Source of the DNA: Pseudokordiimonas caeni | GTDB lineage: Bacteria > Pseudomonadota > Alphaproteobacteria > Sphingomonadales > Kordiimonadaceae | Direction of reading: 5' to 3' | Length of the DNA stretch: 64,000 bases | NCBI RefSeq assembly: GCF_026719705.1 | Contig: NZ_JAPPRR010000001.1 | Location: 1,155,255-1,219,254 of the forward strand | Shown: piece after piece, positions 16,821-26,732 of the stretch | Layout of the letters: the number at the start of each line of letters is the position of its first letter | Position numbering within the stretch: the stretch's first letter is position 1 | Translations under genes and position numbers: made by a program | The notes under the pieces: model-generated | The model's database searches: none | What the model was told of the DNA's origin: nothing | Seen by the model: the letters and a program-made list of their open reading frames with translations, nothing else

Positions 16821-17735
16821 CTATCCCTTGGCCGCAAGCTGCTTTTCGCGCGCCGCACGAAGGCGTTCGAAATCGTCGCCGGCAAGATAGCTAGAACGGG
16901 TCAGCGGGGTCGCCGACACCATCAGGAAGCCCTTGCCGCGCGCGAGGCGCTCATAGGTCTTGAATTCCTCGGGCGTCACAAATCGTTCAAGCTTGGCATG
17001 GCGCGGGGTCGGCTGCAGATACTGGCCGATGGTAATGAAGTCGATATCGGCGGAGCGCATGTCATCCATCACCGTTGCGACTTCAACCTTGTCCTCTCCA
17101 AGGCCGACCATAATGCCGGACTTTGTGAAGATCGAAGGATCGACACGCTTCACGGTGTCCAGAAGCTTCAGCGAATGATAATAGCGCGCGCCGGGTCGGA
17201 TGCGGGTGTAAAGCCGAGGCACGGTTTCGAGATTGTGGTTGAACACATCGGGCTTGGCCGCGATCACGCGCTCCAGCGCGCCGGGCTTGTTGCGGAAGTC
17301 GGGCGTCAGGATTTCGATGGTCGTTTGCGGGCTGCGTTTCCGAAGTTCCTCGATCACGCGCACGAACTGCTGGGCGCCGCCGTCATCGAGATCGTCGCGG
17401 TCGACGGACGTAATCACGATATGCTTCAGGCCCATCTCGGCGCAGGCTTCGGCCGTGCGGACGGGCTCAAGCGGATCAACCGCCATCGGGCGGCCGGTTT
17501 TCACATTGCAGAAGGCGCAGGCGCGGGTGCAGGTATCACCAAGGATCATCACCGTGGCGTGCTTCTGCTGCCAGCAGGTGCCGATGTTGGGGCACGCAGC
17601 TTCCTCGCACACCGTATGGAGCTTCAGGTCGCGCATCAGTTTGCGCGTTTCATTGTAGCCCTTCGATGTCGGTGCCTTGACGCGAATCCAGTCTGGCTTG
17701 CGCTGGAAGGTCTGCTTGTCTTCTGGCTTGTTCAT
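16821..17735 (-). CDS. lipA: Lipoyl synthase LipA
   Basis: Radical-SAM enzyme that inserts two sulfur atoms into the octanoyl group on lipoyl domains. Both iron-sulfur sites are visible: the auxiliary cluster motif [12 protein letters not shown] (C43, C48, C54) and the radical-SAM motif CTRACAFC (C69, C73, C76). A conserved RSSYLAG lies near the C terminus. The start at 17735 has GGCGGAAAG upstream and gives 304 residues; a longer frame to 17765 is not needed. It follows the pyruvate dehydrogenase operon, whose E2 and E1 beta lipoyl domains are its substrates. No lipB is in the window. Confidence 0.96.
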   Translation of the reverse strand: MNKPEDKQTFQRKPDWIRVKAPTSKGYNETRKLMRDLKLHTVCEEAACPNIGTCWQQKHATVMILGDTCTRACAFCNVKTGRPMAVDPLEPVRTAEACAEMGLKHIVITSVDRDDLDDGGAQQFVRVIEELRKRSPQTTIEILTPDFRNKPGALERVIAAKPDVFNHNLETVPRLYTRIRPGARYYHSLKLLDTVKRVDPSIFTKSGIMVGLGEDKVEVATVMDDMRSADIDFITIGQYLQPTPRHAKLERFVTPEEFKTYERLARGKGFLMVSATPLTRSSYLAGDDFERLRAAREKQLAAKG

Positions 17736-17785
17736 ATCGTCTTTCCGCCGGATGGTAACACACATCCGATATCAGGATCGAGTTG

Positions 17786-17808
17786 GGCGGGCCTCGTGGG
17801 GCCCCGCC
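17786..17808 (-). other. GC-rich hairpin between lpdA and lipA
   Basis: GGCGGGCC at 17786-17793 pairs with GGCCCCGCC at 17800-17808 (one bulged base, six-base loop). No T tract follows on the minus strand. It may be a weak terminator or a processing or stability element separating lpdA from lipA in the 133-bp gap. The function is inferred only. Confidence 0.4.
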
Positions 17809-17868
17809 ATTCAGGCGTCATATGCGCCTCGCCCGTCGCCAAGTCAATGACGGCGGGGCTGCGCTCAC

Positions 17869-19266
17869 TCAGAAGTGCAGCGCCCTGCCATAGGCGTCGA
17901 GCACGGATTCGTGCATCATTTCCGAAAGGGTCGGGTGCGGGAAGACCGTATGCATCAGCTCGGCTTCCGTCGTCTCCAGCGTGCGGGCAACCACATAGCC
18001 CTGGATCAGTTCGGTCACCTCGGCGCCCACCATGTGGGCTCCCAGCAGTTCACCCGTCTTGGCATCGAAGATTGTTTTGATGAAGCCGTCGGCCTCGCCC
18101 AGCGCAATCGCCTTGCCGTTGCCGATGAAGGGAAACTTGCCGATCTTGAGCTCATAGCCCGCAGCCTTGGCCTTTTCCTCGGTGAGGCCGACGGACGCCA
18201 CTTGCGGGCGGCAATAGGTGCAGCCCGGAATATTGCTCTTGTCCATCGGATGCAGGCCTTTGACGCCCGCAATCTTCTCAACCGCGATCACGCCTTCGTG
18301 GCTGGCCTTGTGCGCGAGCCACGGGGCGCCGGTCACGTCGCCGATGGCCCAGAAGCCTTCAACGCCGGTGAAGCCCCATTCGTCGGTGACGATATGGCCA
18401 CGGTCGGTTTTGATGCCGACTTTTTCAAGTCCGATACCTTCGGTGTTGCCGGCGATGCCGATAGCGAGGATGACGCGGTCGACGGTGATCTCCGTCTTCT
18501 TGCCCTTCTCGTCCACCACGCAGGTGACGCTGTCCTTGCCCTTCTTGAGCTCGGTCACGCTTGCCGATGTCATCAGCTTCATGCCCTGCTTCTTGAAGCT
18601 TTGGGCTGCGAAAGCGGAAACCTCATGGTCTTCCACAGGAAGCACACGGTCCATCATCTCGACAACTGTGACCTCGGCACCCATTTCGCGGTAGAAGCTA
18701 GCGAACTCGATCCCGATGGCGCCCGAACCGATCACCAGCAGCGATTTCGGCATGGTCTTCGGGGTCATGGCATGCTTGTAGGTCCAGACAAGTTCACCAT
18801 CTGCCTTCAGATGCGGCAGCTCACGCGCCCGGGCACCGGTTGCGATCATGATATTCTTGGCCGAAACCGTCGTCGTCTTGCCGTCTTTGCCCTTCACAGA
18901 AAGGCTGCCTTTGCCGGCAATCGCGGCTTCGCCCTCGATATGGGCAACCTTGTTCTTCTTGAACAGGTGCTTGATGCCCGACGACAGCTGATTGGCAATG
19001 CCGCGGCTGCGTTTGACGATTGCCTCGATATCGAAACCGATGCCATCCGCCTTCAGGCCAAAATCCTTGGCATGTTTCATCAGGTGATAAACTTCCGCCG
19101 TGCGCAAAAGGGCCTTGGTCGGGATACAGCCCCAGTTGAGGCAGATGCCGCCCAGATGCTCGCGCTCCACGCACGCGACCTTCAGGCCAAGCTGCGAGGC
19201 ACGGATGGCTGCAACGTAACCGCCAGGGCCGCCGCCGACGACGACGAGATCGTAAGTGTCGCTCAT
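17869..19266 (-). CDS. lpdA: Dihydrolipoamide dehydrogenase (E3)
   Basis: FAD enzyme that reoxidises dihydrolipoyl groups of 2-oxo acid dehydrogenases with NAD+. The N-terminal FAD motif GGGPGGYVAA, the redox disulfide motif CLNWGC (C42 and C47), the NAD-binding GSGAIGIEFAS and the C-terminal FPHPTLSE with the catalytic His are all present. The length of 465 residues is normal. It is the last gene of pdhA-pdhB-pdhC-lpdA, 13 bases after pdhC, and so is probably the E3 of pyruvate dehydrogenase. Whether it also serves 2-oxoglutarate dehydrogenase is unknown. Confidence 0.96.
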   Translation of the reverse strand: MSDTYDLVVVGGGPGGYVAAIRASQLGLKVACVEREHLGGICLNWGCIPTKALLRTAEVYHLMKHAKDFGLKADGIGFDIEAIVKRSRGIANQLSSGIKHLFKKNKVAHIEGEAAIAGKGSLSVKGKDGKTTTVSAKNIMIATGARARELPHLKADGELVWTYKHAMTPKTMPKSLLVIGSGAIGIEFASFYREMGAEVTVVEMMDRVLPVEDHEVSAFAAQSFKKQGMKLMTSASVTELKKGKDSVTCVVDEKGKKTEITVDRVILAIGIAGNTEGIGLEKVGIKTDRGHIVTDEWGFTGVEGFWAIGDVTGAPWLAHKASHEGVIAVEKIAGVKGLHPMDKSNIPGCTYCRPQVASVGLTEEKAKAAGYELKIGKFPFIGNGKAIALGEADGFIKTIFDAKTGELLGAHMVGAEVTELIQGYVVARTLETTEAELMHTVFPHPTLSEMMHESVLDAYGRALHF

Positions 19267-19279
19267 GGGTTCGCCCTCC

Positions 19280-20587
19280 TTACAGCAGCATCGTTACCGG
19301 GTCTTCGATCAGCACCTTGAAGGCGGCGAGGAACTCGGCCCCCACGGCACCATCAATGGCGCGGTGATCGCAGGACAGCGTCACGCTCATGACCGTGGCA
19401 ACGGCAAGCGCACCATCCTTCACGACCGGGCGCTGTTCGCCCGCACCGACCGCGAGGATCGCGCCTTGCGGCGGGTTTACAACAGCGCCGAATTCCTTGA
19501 TCCCGTACATGCCGAGGTTGGAAATCGAGAAGGTGCCGCCGGCATAATCTTCCGGCATCAGTTTGCCGTCCTTCGCCTTGCCCGCCAGTTCCTTCACCTC
19601 GTTCGAGATGTCGGCGAGGCCTTTGCCGTCCGCGCCGCGCACCACCGGGGTCACAAGGCCGCCTTCGATGGCAACCGCGACCGAAATGTCAGCGCGTTCG
19701 TACCAGTACATCTTGTCGCCAGCGAACTGGACATTCGCCGCTGGTACTTTCTTCAGCGCCAGCGCCGAGGCGCGGATGATGAAGTCATTGACCGACAGCT
19801 TGGTGCCGGTGCCATCGAGCTTCTTATTGAGCTCGCCGCGCAGTTTCAGAAGCTTGTCGAGCTCGCAGTCGATGGTCAGGTAGAAGTGCGGCACATGCTG
19901 CTTCGATTCCGTCAGGCGGCGCGCGATGGTCTTGCGCATGCCCGAAAGCTTTTCTTCATGATACGGGATGCCGTCATGCGGCCCATAAACCGGTGCGGAG
20001 CCAACGGCGGGTGCGCCGGCGGCGGGCGCTACGGCAGGTGCCGGGGCCGCAGCCTTCGCGGCAGTACCGCCTGCCATCGCGGCTTCGACATCGGCCTTCA
20101 CGACACGACCTTTGGGGCCGGAGCCCGCAATCGCACCGATATCAACACCAGCCTGGCTGGCGATACGACGGGCGAGCGGCGACGCGAATACACGGTCACC
20201 GTCATGTTTCACCGGCGTTGCGGCAGGTGTGGGGGCGGCAGCCGGTGTCGGGGCAGATTCAGCCTTCGGCGCTTCGGCTTTCGGCGCCTCGGGTGCTTTC
20301 GGCGCGGCAGCACCGGCACCAGCGGTCGCGGCGCTGACGTCCTCGCCCTCTTCCGCCAGCACGGCGATGATCTGACCGACTGGTACATCTTCCGCACCTT
20401 CAGCGACGAGGATCTTGGCGACCACGCCGTCATCGATGCTTTCAACTTCCATCGTCGCCTTGTCGGTTTCAATCTCGGCGATCACATCGCCCGAGGAAAC
20501 CGTATCGCCTTCCTTGACGAGCCATTTGGCGAGCGTGCCTTTCTCCATGGTCGGAGACAGGGCGGGCATGAAGATTTCGATAGCCAT
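19280..20587 (-). CDS. pdhC: Pyruvate dehydrogenase dihydrolipoamide acetyltransferase (E2)
   Basis: Core of the pyruvate dehydrogenase complex; transfers acetyl groups from lipoamide to CoA. It has one lipoyl domain (residues 1-78, lipoyl Lys in TDKATMEVE) and an Ala/Pro/Glu-rich linker. A peripheral-subunit-binding domain follows ([14 protein letters not shown], about residue 145), then a second linker and the catalytic domain with [10 protein letters not shown] near the C terminus. The single lipoyl domain is complemented by one on E1 beta. It lies 19 bases after pdhB. Confidence 0.96.
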   Translation of the reverse strand: MAIEIFMPALSPTMEKGTLAKWLVKEGDTVSSGDVIAEIETDKATMEVESIDDGVVAKILVAEGAEDVPVGQIIAVLAEEGEDVSAATAGAGAAAPKAPEAPKAEAPKAESAPTPAAAPTPAATPVKHDGDRVFASPLARRIASQAGVDIGAIAGSGPKGRVVKADVEAAMAGGTAAKAAAPAPAVAPAAGAPAVGSAPVYGPHDGIPYHEEKLSGMRKTIARRLTESKQHVPHFYLTIDCELDKLLKLRGELNKKLDGTGTKLSVNDFIIRASALALKKVPAANVQFAGDKMYWYERADISVAVAIEGGLVTPVVRGADGKGLADISNEVKELAGKAKDGKLMPEDYAGGTFSISNLGMYGIKEFGAVVNPPQGAILAVGAGEQRPVVKDGALAVATVMSVTLSCDHRAIDGAVGAEFLAAFKVLIEDPVTMLL

Positions 20588-20606
20588 GTTTGTAACTCCG
20601 TCCGGA

Positions 20607-21980
20607 TCAGTCTTTGTAGCAGACGGCTTTCGCCGCTTTCACGATGTCGCCGGCATTCAGAAGCGCCAGCTTCTCGAGATTGTTGGCGTAAGGCAGCGGC
20701 ACATCGACGTTGGTGGCGCGCGTTACCGGTGCGTCCAGCCAGTCGAAGGCTTTTTCCATCAGCTGCGCCGACACTTCGGACGATACCGAACAGGTCGGCC
20801 ATCCTTCTTCGGCCACCACGCAGCGGTTGGTTTTCTTCACGCTTTCGATCACCGTATCGATATCGAGCGGACGAATGGTGCGCAGGTCAATGACCTCGGC
20901 CGAGATGCCCTCTTCAGCGAGCTTGTCGGCAGCTTTAAGCGATTCACCGACGGCTATCGAGTAGGAAACGATGGTCACATCGGTGCCTTCACGGCAGACG
21001 CGCGCCTTGCCGATCGGCAGGACATAATCGTCAAGGTCCGGCACGTCGAAGCTTTCGCCGTAAAGAAGCTCGTTTTCAAGGAATACAACCGGGTTCGGGT
21101 TGCGGATCGCGGCTTTCAGCAGGCCTTTGGCGTCAGCGGCATCATAAGGTGCGATGACGATCAGGCCGGGCACGTGGGCATACCAGGACGCATAGTTCTG
21201 GCTATGCTGGGCGCCGACACGTGCTGCTGCACCGTTGGGGCCGCGGAAGACGATGGGGCTGGATACCAGACCGCCCGACATATAACGCGTCTTGGCGGAC
21301 GAGTTGATGATATGGTCGATGGCCTGCATCGCGAAGTTGAAGGTCATGAATTCGATGACCGGCTTCAGGCCGGCGAAGGCTGCACCCGAGCCGAGGCCCG
21401 CAAAGCCATGCTCGGTGATCGGGGTATCGATCACGCGGTCCGGCCCGAATTCTTGCAGGAGGCCCTGGGTCACCTTGTAGGCGCCCTGATATTCGGCCAC
21501 TTCCTCGCCCATCACGAAGACATTGGCGTCCTTGCGCATTTCCTCGGCCATGGCATCGCGGAGCGCTTCACGCACCGTCGTTGATACCATCTTGGTGCCG
21601 GCCGGAATGGCGGGATCGGCCACGGCAACGCTGGTGACCGGCGCCTTCGGCGTGTCCTCGAACACTTCTTCCTTCTTCGGCGCGGGGGCCGCGGCCGGTG
21701 CAGGCGCAGCAGCCGGCTTGACGTCCGACGCGTCTTCGCCTTCCTCGGCGATCACGACAATCGGGGTGCCGACAGCCACATCTTCGCTGCCTTCGGCAAC
21801 AAGGATTTTGGCAACTGTGCCTTCGTCAACGGCTTCGACTTCCATCGTCGCCTTGTCGGTTTCGATCTCGGCGATCACATCGCCCGATTTGATCGTATCG
21901 CCTTCCTTGACCAGCCATTTGGCAAGGGTGCCTTTTTCCATGGTCGGCGACAGTGCCGGCATCGTGATTTCAATAGCCAT
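20607..21980 (-). CDS. pdhB: Pyruvate dehydrogenase E1 beta subunit with N-terminal lipoyl domain
   Basis: Beta half of the E1 pyruvate decarboxylase. An extra lipoyl domain (residues 1-78, Lys in TDKATMEVE) and an Ala/Pro linker precede the usual E1 beta body, which starts near residue 130 ([16 protein letters not shown]). That body contains [30 protein letters not shown] and QNYASWYAH. The lipoyl fusion is characteristic of alphaproteobacterial pdhB. The start at 21980 aligns exactly with the lipoyl domain. In the first 85 residues 71 are identical to the pdhC lipoyl domain by my alignment. Confidence 0.96.
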   Translation of the reverse strand: MAIEITMPALSPTMEKGTLAKWLVKEGDTIKSGDVIAEIETDKATMEVEAVDEGTVAKILVAEGSEDVAVGTPIVVIAEEGEDASDVKPAAAPAPAAAPAPKKEEVFEDTPKAPVTSVAVADPAIPAGTKMVSTTVREALRDAMAEEMRKDANVFVMGEEVAEYQGAYKVTQGLLQEFGPDRVIDTPITEHGFAGLGSGAAFAGLKPVIEFMTFNFAMQAIDHIINSSAKTRYMSGGLVSSPIVFRGPNGAAARVGAQHSQNYASWYAHVPGLIVIAPYDAADAKGLLKAAIRNPNPVVFLENELLYGESFDVPDLDDYVLPIGKARVCREGTDVTIVSYSIAVGESLKAADKLAEEGISAEVIDLRTIRPLDIDTVIESVKKTNRCVVAEEGWPTCSVSSEVSAQLMEKAFDWLDAPVTRATNVDVPLPYANNLEKLALLNAGDIVKAAKAVCYKD

Positions 21981-21993
21981 GATGTCTGATTCC

Positions 21994-23022
21994 TCAGGCG
22001 AGTACGTCGGTGTAAAGCTCGGCCGCGTCGGGCTCGGGGCTCTCGGTGGCGAAGGCGGCGGCATCGGCCACCAGCGCTTTCACCTCTTTGTCCATTTCCT
22101 TCAGGGCTGCCTCGTCGGTGTGGCCGCCATCAAGGAGAAGCTCGCGCAGCTGTTCGATCGGGTCACGCTCGGCGCGCATCTTCTGCACTTCGTCCTTGGT
22201 GCGATATTTCGCGGGGTCGGACATGGAGTGACCACGGTAACGGTAGGTTTTCATCTCAAGGATCATCGGGCCTTTGCCGGCGCGGCAATGCGCCACGGCT
22301 TCGTCCATCGCGGCGCGAACCGCGAGCACATTCATGCCGTCAACCTGTTTGCCGGGGATCTTGAAGCTTTCGCCGCGGCGATAAAGCTCGATCTCCGAGC
22401 TTGCGCGGGCGACCGAGGTGCCCATGGCATACTGGTTGTTCTCGATCAGATAGATGACCGGTAGGTTCCAGAGACGCGCCATGTTGAAGCTCTCGTATAC
22501 CTGGCCCTGGTTCGCAGCACCGTCACCGAAATATGCCACAGCCACATTGTCGGTCTTCTTGTATTTGGCCGCGAATGCGAGGCCGGTGCCCAGCGAGACC
22601 TGCGCGCCCACGATCCCGTGGCCGCCATAGAAGCCCTTGGCGGGGTCGAACATGTGCATCGAGCCGCCCTTGCCGCGCGAGCAACCGCCGGAACGACCGG
22701 TCAGTTCAGCCATCACGCCCTTGGGGTCGCAGCCTGCGGCCATCATGTGGCCGTGCTCGCGGTAGCCGGTGATGACGGCATCGCCATCCTTGAGCGCTGA
22801 CTGAACGCCCACACAAACGGCTTCCTGCCCGATATAGAGGTGGCAGAAGCCACCAATCAGGCCCATGCCATACATCTGGCCGGCTTTTTCCTCAAAGCGG
22901 CGGACGAGCAGCATGTCACGATAGAATTTCAGGAGTTCCTCGGGAGAGGCTTCGTAAACGGCGGGCTTGGAAGCGCGACGGCCCCGCCCTGCGGACTTGT
23001 TGGAAGATGTGGACGCGTTCAT
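21994..23022 (-). CDS. pdhA: Pyruvate dehydrogenase E1 alpha subunit
   Basis: Alpha half of the thiamine-diphosphate-dependent pyruvate decarboxylase. The ThDP motif begins GDGAANQG and ends with [20 protein letters not shown] is the conserved phosphorylation-loop region of the family. ATG at 23022 has GAGG upstream and gives 342 residues; a longer frame to 23142 would run through the leader. The first 25 or so residues are basic and Ser/Ala-rich. It is the first gene of the pdh operon and lies about 190 bp from ftsB, in whose intergenic gap the likely promoter lies. Confidence 0.96.
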   Translation of the reverse strand: MNASTSSNKSAGRGRRASKPAVYEASPEELLKFYRDMLLVRRFEEKAGQMYGMGLIGGFCHLYIGQEAVCVGVQSALKDGDAVITGYREHGHMMAAGCDPKGVMAELTGRSGGCSRGKGGSMHMFDPAKGFYGGHGIVGAQVSLGTGLAFAAKYKKTDNVAVAYFGDGAANQGQVYESFNMARLWNLPVIYLIENNQYAMGTSVARASSEIELYRRGESFKIPGKQVDGMNVLAVRAAMDEAVAHCRAGKGPMILEMKTYRYRGHSMSDPAKYRTKDEVQKMRAERDPIEQLRELLLDGGHTDEAALKEMDKEVKALVADAAAFATESPEPDAAELYTDVLA

Positions 23023-23167
23023 TTGAGCCTCTGAATCTGTGAGACGTTGGAGAGGTTCGGCAATGTATCGTATTGGCGCCCCGCGCAGATGGCACAAGGC
23101 ACCCCATTCCCTCGTCACCATCTTTAACCCTAAAGACGGCAATTGGCAATACAGACTAACTTACTGT

Positions 23168-23209
23168 TTTATAACGAAAATAATCTATTAACTGAATTTA
23201 TGTTAATAG
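23168..23209 (-). promoter_or_regulatory. Candidate pdhA promoter with a perfect inverted-repeat operator
   Basis: CTATTAAC at 23185-23192 and GTTAATAG at 23202-23209 form a perfect 8-bp inverted repeat around a 9-bp centre. On the minus strand TTCAGT (23196-23191), a 17-bp spacer and TATAAA (23173-23168) resemble a sigma-70 promoter for pdhA, so the repeat would cover the -35 element. The stem is all but one pair A:T per arm and lacks a T tract, so an RNA terminator for ftsB is less likely than a protein-binding site. The binding protein is unknown. Confidence 0.5.
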
Positions 23210-23212
23210 TAA

Positions 23213-23524
23213 TCAGCGGGTCAGGATGACCAGTTCGTCGGGATTGGCGAAGCCGAGGCGGTCTCGCACTTCCTCCTCAAGGAGGTCGGGATCGAGCGAC
23301 TGGTTGTTGAAGGCTTCGATGCGGTCTTCCATATGGACCCGCCGGGCACGGACGTCAGCGGCCATCGCCTGCAGTTCGACAGCGCGAACATCAAGTGCAC
23401 GAAGGGCCGAAAGGCTTGCGTCGCCCTGAAAGGCATGGAAGCCGAAATAGGCAATGAGAAACAGCCAGACCATGGTGATCCATGACTGTCCCAGAAGCTT
23501 CGGCAATGACGCAACTTTTCTCAT
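23213..23524 (-). CDS. ftsB: Septum formation initiator FtsB/DivIC family
   Basis: Small bitopic membrane protein of the divisome that links FtsL and FtsQ. A short cytoplasmic N terminus is followed by one membrane segment (about residues 18-35, WITMVWLFLIAYFGFHAF). A coiled-coil region (about 45-80) follows, then the conserved end DLLEEEVRDRLGFANPDELVIL. The start is ATG at 23524 (103 residues). It lies between enolase and the pdh operon on the same strand; the eno-ftsB-pdh order is common in alphaproteobacteria. Confidence 0.92.
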   Translation of the reverse strand: MRKVASLPKLLGQSWITMVWLFLIAYFGFHAFQGDASLSALRALDVRAVELQAMAADVRARRVHMEDRIEAFNNQSLDPDLLEEEVRDRLGFANPDELVILTR

Positions 23525-23547
23525 GAAACGAGCATCGCACAAGAGAT

Positions 23548-23581
23548 TCGGCGCCGCAAGGGGTGACCCGCGCGGCGCCGA
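23548..23581 (-). other. Very stable hairpin between eno and ftsB
   Basis: TCGGCGCCGC at 23548-23557 and GCGGCGCCGA at 23572-23581 are a perfect 10-bp inverted repeat. The 14-base loop contains a further short GGGT/ACCC pairing. On the minus strand the 3' side reads ATCTCTTGTG, without a U run, so it is not a standard intrinsic terminator. It may attenuate read-through or protect the eno transcript end (inference). Confidence 0.5.
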
Positions 23582-23596
23582 CAGATTGTGATCGGA

Positions 23597-24913
<1,317 letters not shown>

Positions 24914-24968
24914 TCATAGCCACAAAGCCTTGTGCTTCGCAACAGGGAAGGCGCAACCGTTGCAGCAT

Positions 24969-24997
24969 TTGACAGGGACAGGTCCCTCCCCTAGCCT
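24969..24997 (+). promoter_or_regulatory. Candidate promoter for the AidB-like gene
   Basis: TTGACA at 24969-24974, a 17-bp spacer and TAGCCT at 24992-24997. The spacer contains the inverted repeat GGGAC-AG-GTCCC (24975-24986), in a position where a bound repressor would block RNA polymerase. The -35 is perfect and the -10 is weak. The predicted leader is about 35 bases, with AGGGGG before the ATG. Confidence 0.45.
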
Positions 24998-25036
24998 CGC
25001 TTCCGGGAATTCGGGGATGATCAGGGGGATGCCGTC

Positions 25037-26722
25037 ATGGCTCTGGGAAGCGCATTTGAAACGCACGAGGTCTTCAACCAGGCCCCACTATATGACGGCG
25101 TCAATCTATACACCAGCGACGCCGCCCTGATGGCTGCGGTGAAGGCGGAAGATGCTGATTGGGCAGATGACCGGCTGACAGCGTTTGGAGCAGAACTCGG
25201 TCGGGCTGAGCTCTTTGATGAAGGCGAGCGTGCCAATCGCTTCCTGCCCGAACTGAAAGTGCACGATTCCCGTGGTTACCGGCAGGATATGGTGGAATTT
25301 CACCCGAGCTATCATCGCTTCATGAGCATTTCGAAGCGTGAGCATATCCATTGCGGTGCTTTCGATGGTCTTGCGACTGACGCACGCCCCAAGGCGCCGG
25401 GCGTGGGTGTAGCACGGGCAGCCCGGCATTATATGATGAGCCAGGTGGAAGCCGGCCACATCTGCCCGATCACCATGACGCATGCCGCCATCCCGGCCAT
25501 CGCGCAGGAGCCTTCGCTGGCTGCGACATGGCTACCGAAGATATTGTCGCCGTCCTATGACCCTGCGCTGAAGCCAATGGCCGAGAAATCGGGTGCGACC
25601 ATCGGCATGGGCATGACCGAAAAGCAGGGCGGCACCGATGTGCGCGCTAATACAAGCGTTGCAAGGCCCTCAGGCGCACGCGGGCCGGGTGAGCCCTATC
25701 TCGTCACCGGGCACAAATGGTTCATGTCTGCCCCCATGTGCGATGCCTTTCTGGTGCTGGCGCAGGCCGAAGGCGGCCTCTCTGTGTTCCTGATGCCGCG
25801 CTTCCGGGCGGATGGCAGTCTGAATGGCCTGCGCTTCCAGCGGTTGAAAAACAAGCTCGGCAACAAATCGAATGCGTCGTCGGAGGTCGAATTTCATGAT
25901 GCAGAAGCTTATCTGATCGGCGAGGAAGGCCGTGGCATCCGCAATATCATGACGATGGCGCATTATACGCGGCTCGATTGCGCGCTCGGCTCGGCCGGGC
26001 TGATGCGGCAGGCATTCTCGCGCGCCATTCACCATGCGGTGCACCGGCAAGTGTTCCAGAAACGGTTGGTTGACCAGCCGATGATGACCGGCGTGCTTGC
26101 CGACCTCGCGCTTGAGGTCGATGCTGCAACCCATCTGGCCCTGCGGTTAGCCGGCGCCTTCGAGCGGCATGACAATGATGCCGAGCAGGCCTTTGCCCGC
26201 CTGATGACGCCCGTTGCCAAATACTGGATCACCAAACGCGGCCCATCCCTTGGTTATGAAGCCATGGAATGCCTTGGGGGCAACGGCTATTTGGAAGACG
26301 GGATCAATGCCCGCATCTACCGCGAACTGCCGGTCAATTCCATCTGGGAAGGTACTGGCAGCGTGATGTGCCTTGATGTGTTCCGCGTGATGACGCGAGA
26401 ACCCGATGCAGTGGCCGCAACCCTTGTCGTGCTTGAGGCCGCTGCAGGACGGGACCGCCATTATGATGCCCTTCTCGACAGCCTGAAGGACCGGATCGCC
26501 AGCCATTCGCTCGGCGAACGGGATGGCCGCTGGCTCACCGAAAGCCTTGCCCTTCTCGCTGCCGCCGCCATCCTGATGGACCGCGCACCGGCGCCAGTTG
26601 CCGAAGGCTATCTCGCCAATCGCCTCGCGCCGCGCGCCACACCCGCCTCCTTCGGCGTTCTGGCAGCGGGGACCGACGCCCGTGCCATCCTTGAAGCCTC
26701 TGTTCCCACCTTCCTGAGTTAA
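25037..26722 (+). CDS. AidB-like acyl-CoA dehydrogenase family protein
   Basis: Flavoprotein of the acyl-CoA dehydrogenase superfamily, closest in layout to E. coli AidB. It opens with HEVFNQAPLYDGVNLY, has VEAGHICPITMTHA, IGMGMTEKQGGTDVRANT, GHKWFMSAP, LKNKLGNKSNASSEVEF, RLDCALGSAGLMRQAF, and NSIWEGTGSVMCLDVFR near the end. AidB proteins have the FAD fold and a DNA-binding C-terminal region, and are linked to protection from alkylation damage with weak isovaleryl-CoA dehydrogenase activity. At 561 residues it matches AidB. It probably leads a three-gene run with the next two genes. Whether it acts on DNA or on acyl-CoA here is open. Confidence 0.88.
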   Translation: MALGSAFETHEVFNQAPLYDGVNLYTSDAALMAAVKAEDADWADDRLTAFGAELGRAELFDEGERANRFLPELKVHDSRGYRQDMVEFHPSYHRFMSISKREHIHCGAFDGLATDARPKAPGVGVARAARHYMMSQVEAGHICPITMTHAAIPAIAQEPSLAATWLPKILSPSYDPALKPMAEKSGATIGMGMTEKQGGTDVRANTSVARPSGARGPGEPYLVTGHKWFMSAPMCDAFLVLAQAEGGLSVFLMPRFRADGSLNGLRFQRLKNKLGNKSNASSEVEFHDAEAYLIGEEGRGIRNIMTMAHYTRLDCALGSAGLMRQAFSRAIHHAVHRQVFQKRLVDQPMMTGVLADLALEVDAATHLALRLAGAFERHDNDAEQAFARLMTPVAKYWITKRGPSLGYEAMECLGGNGYLEDGINARIYRELPVNSIWEGTGSVMCLDVFRVMTREPDAVAATLVVLEAAAGRDRHYDALLDSLKDRIASHSLGERDGRWLTESLALLAAAAILMDRAPAPVAEGYLANRLAPRATPASFGVLAAGTDARAILEASVPTFLS

Positions 26723-26732
26723 GGAATCACTG

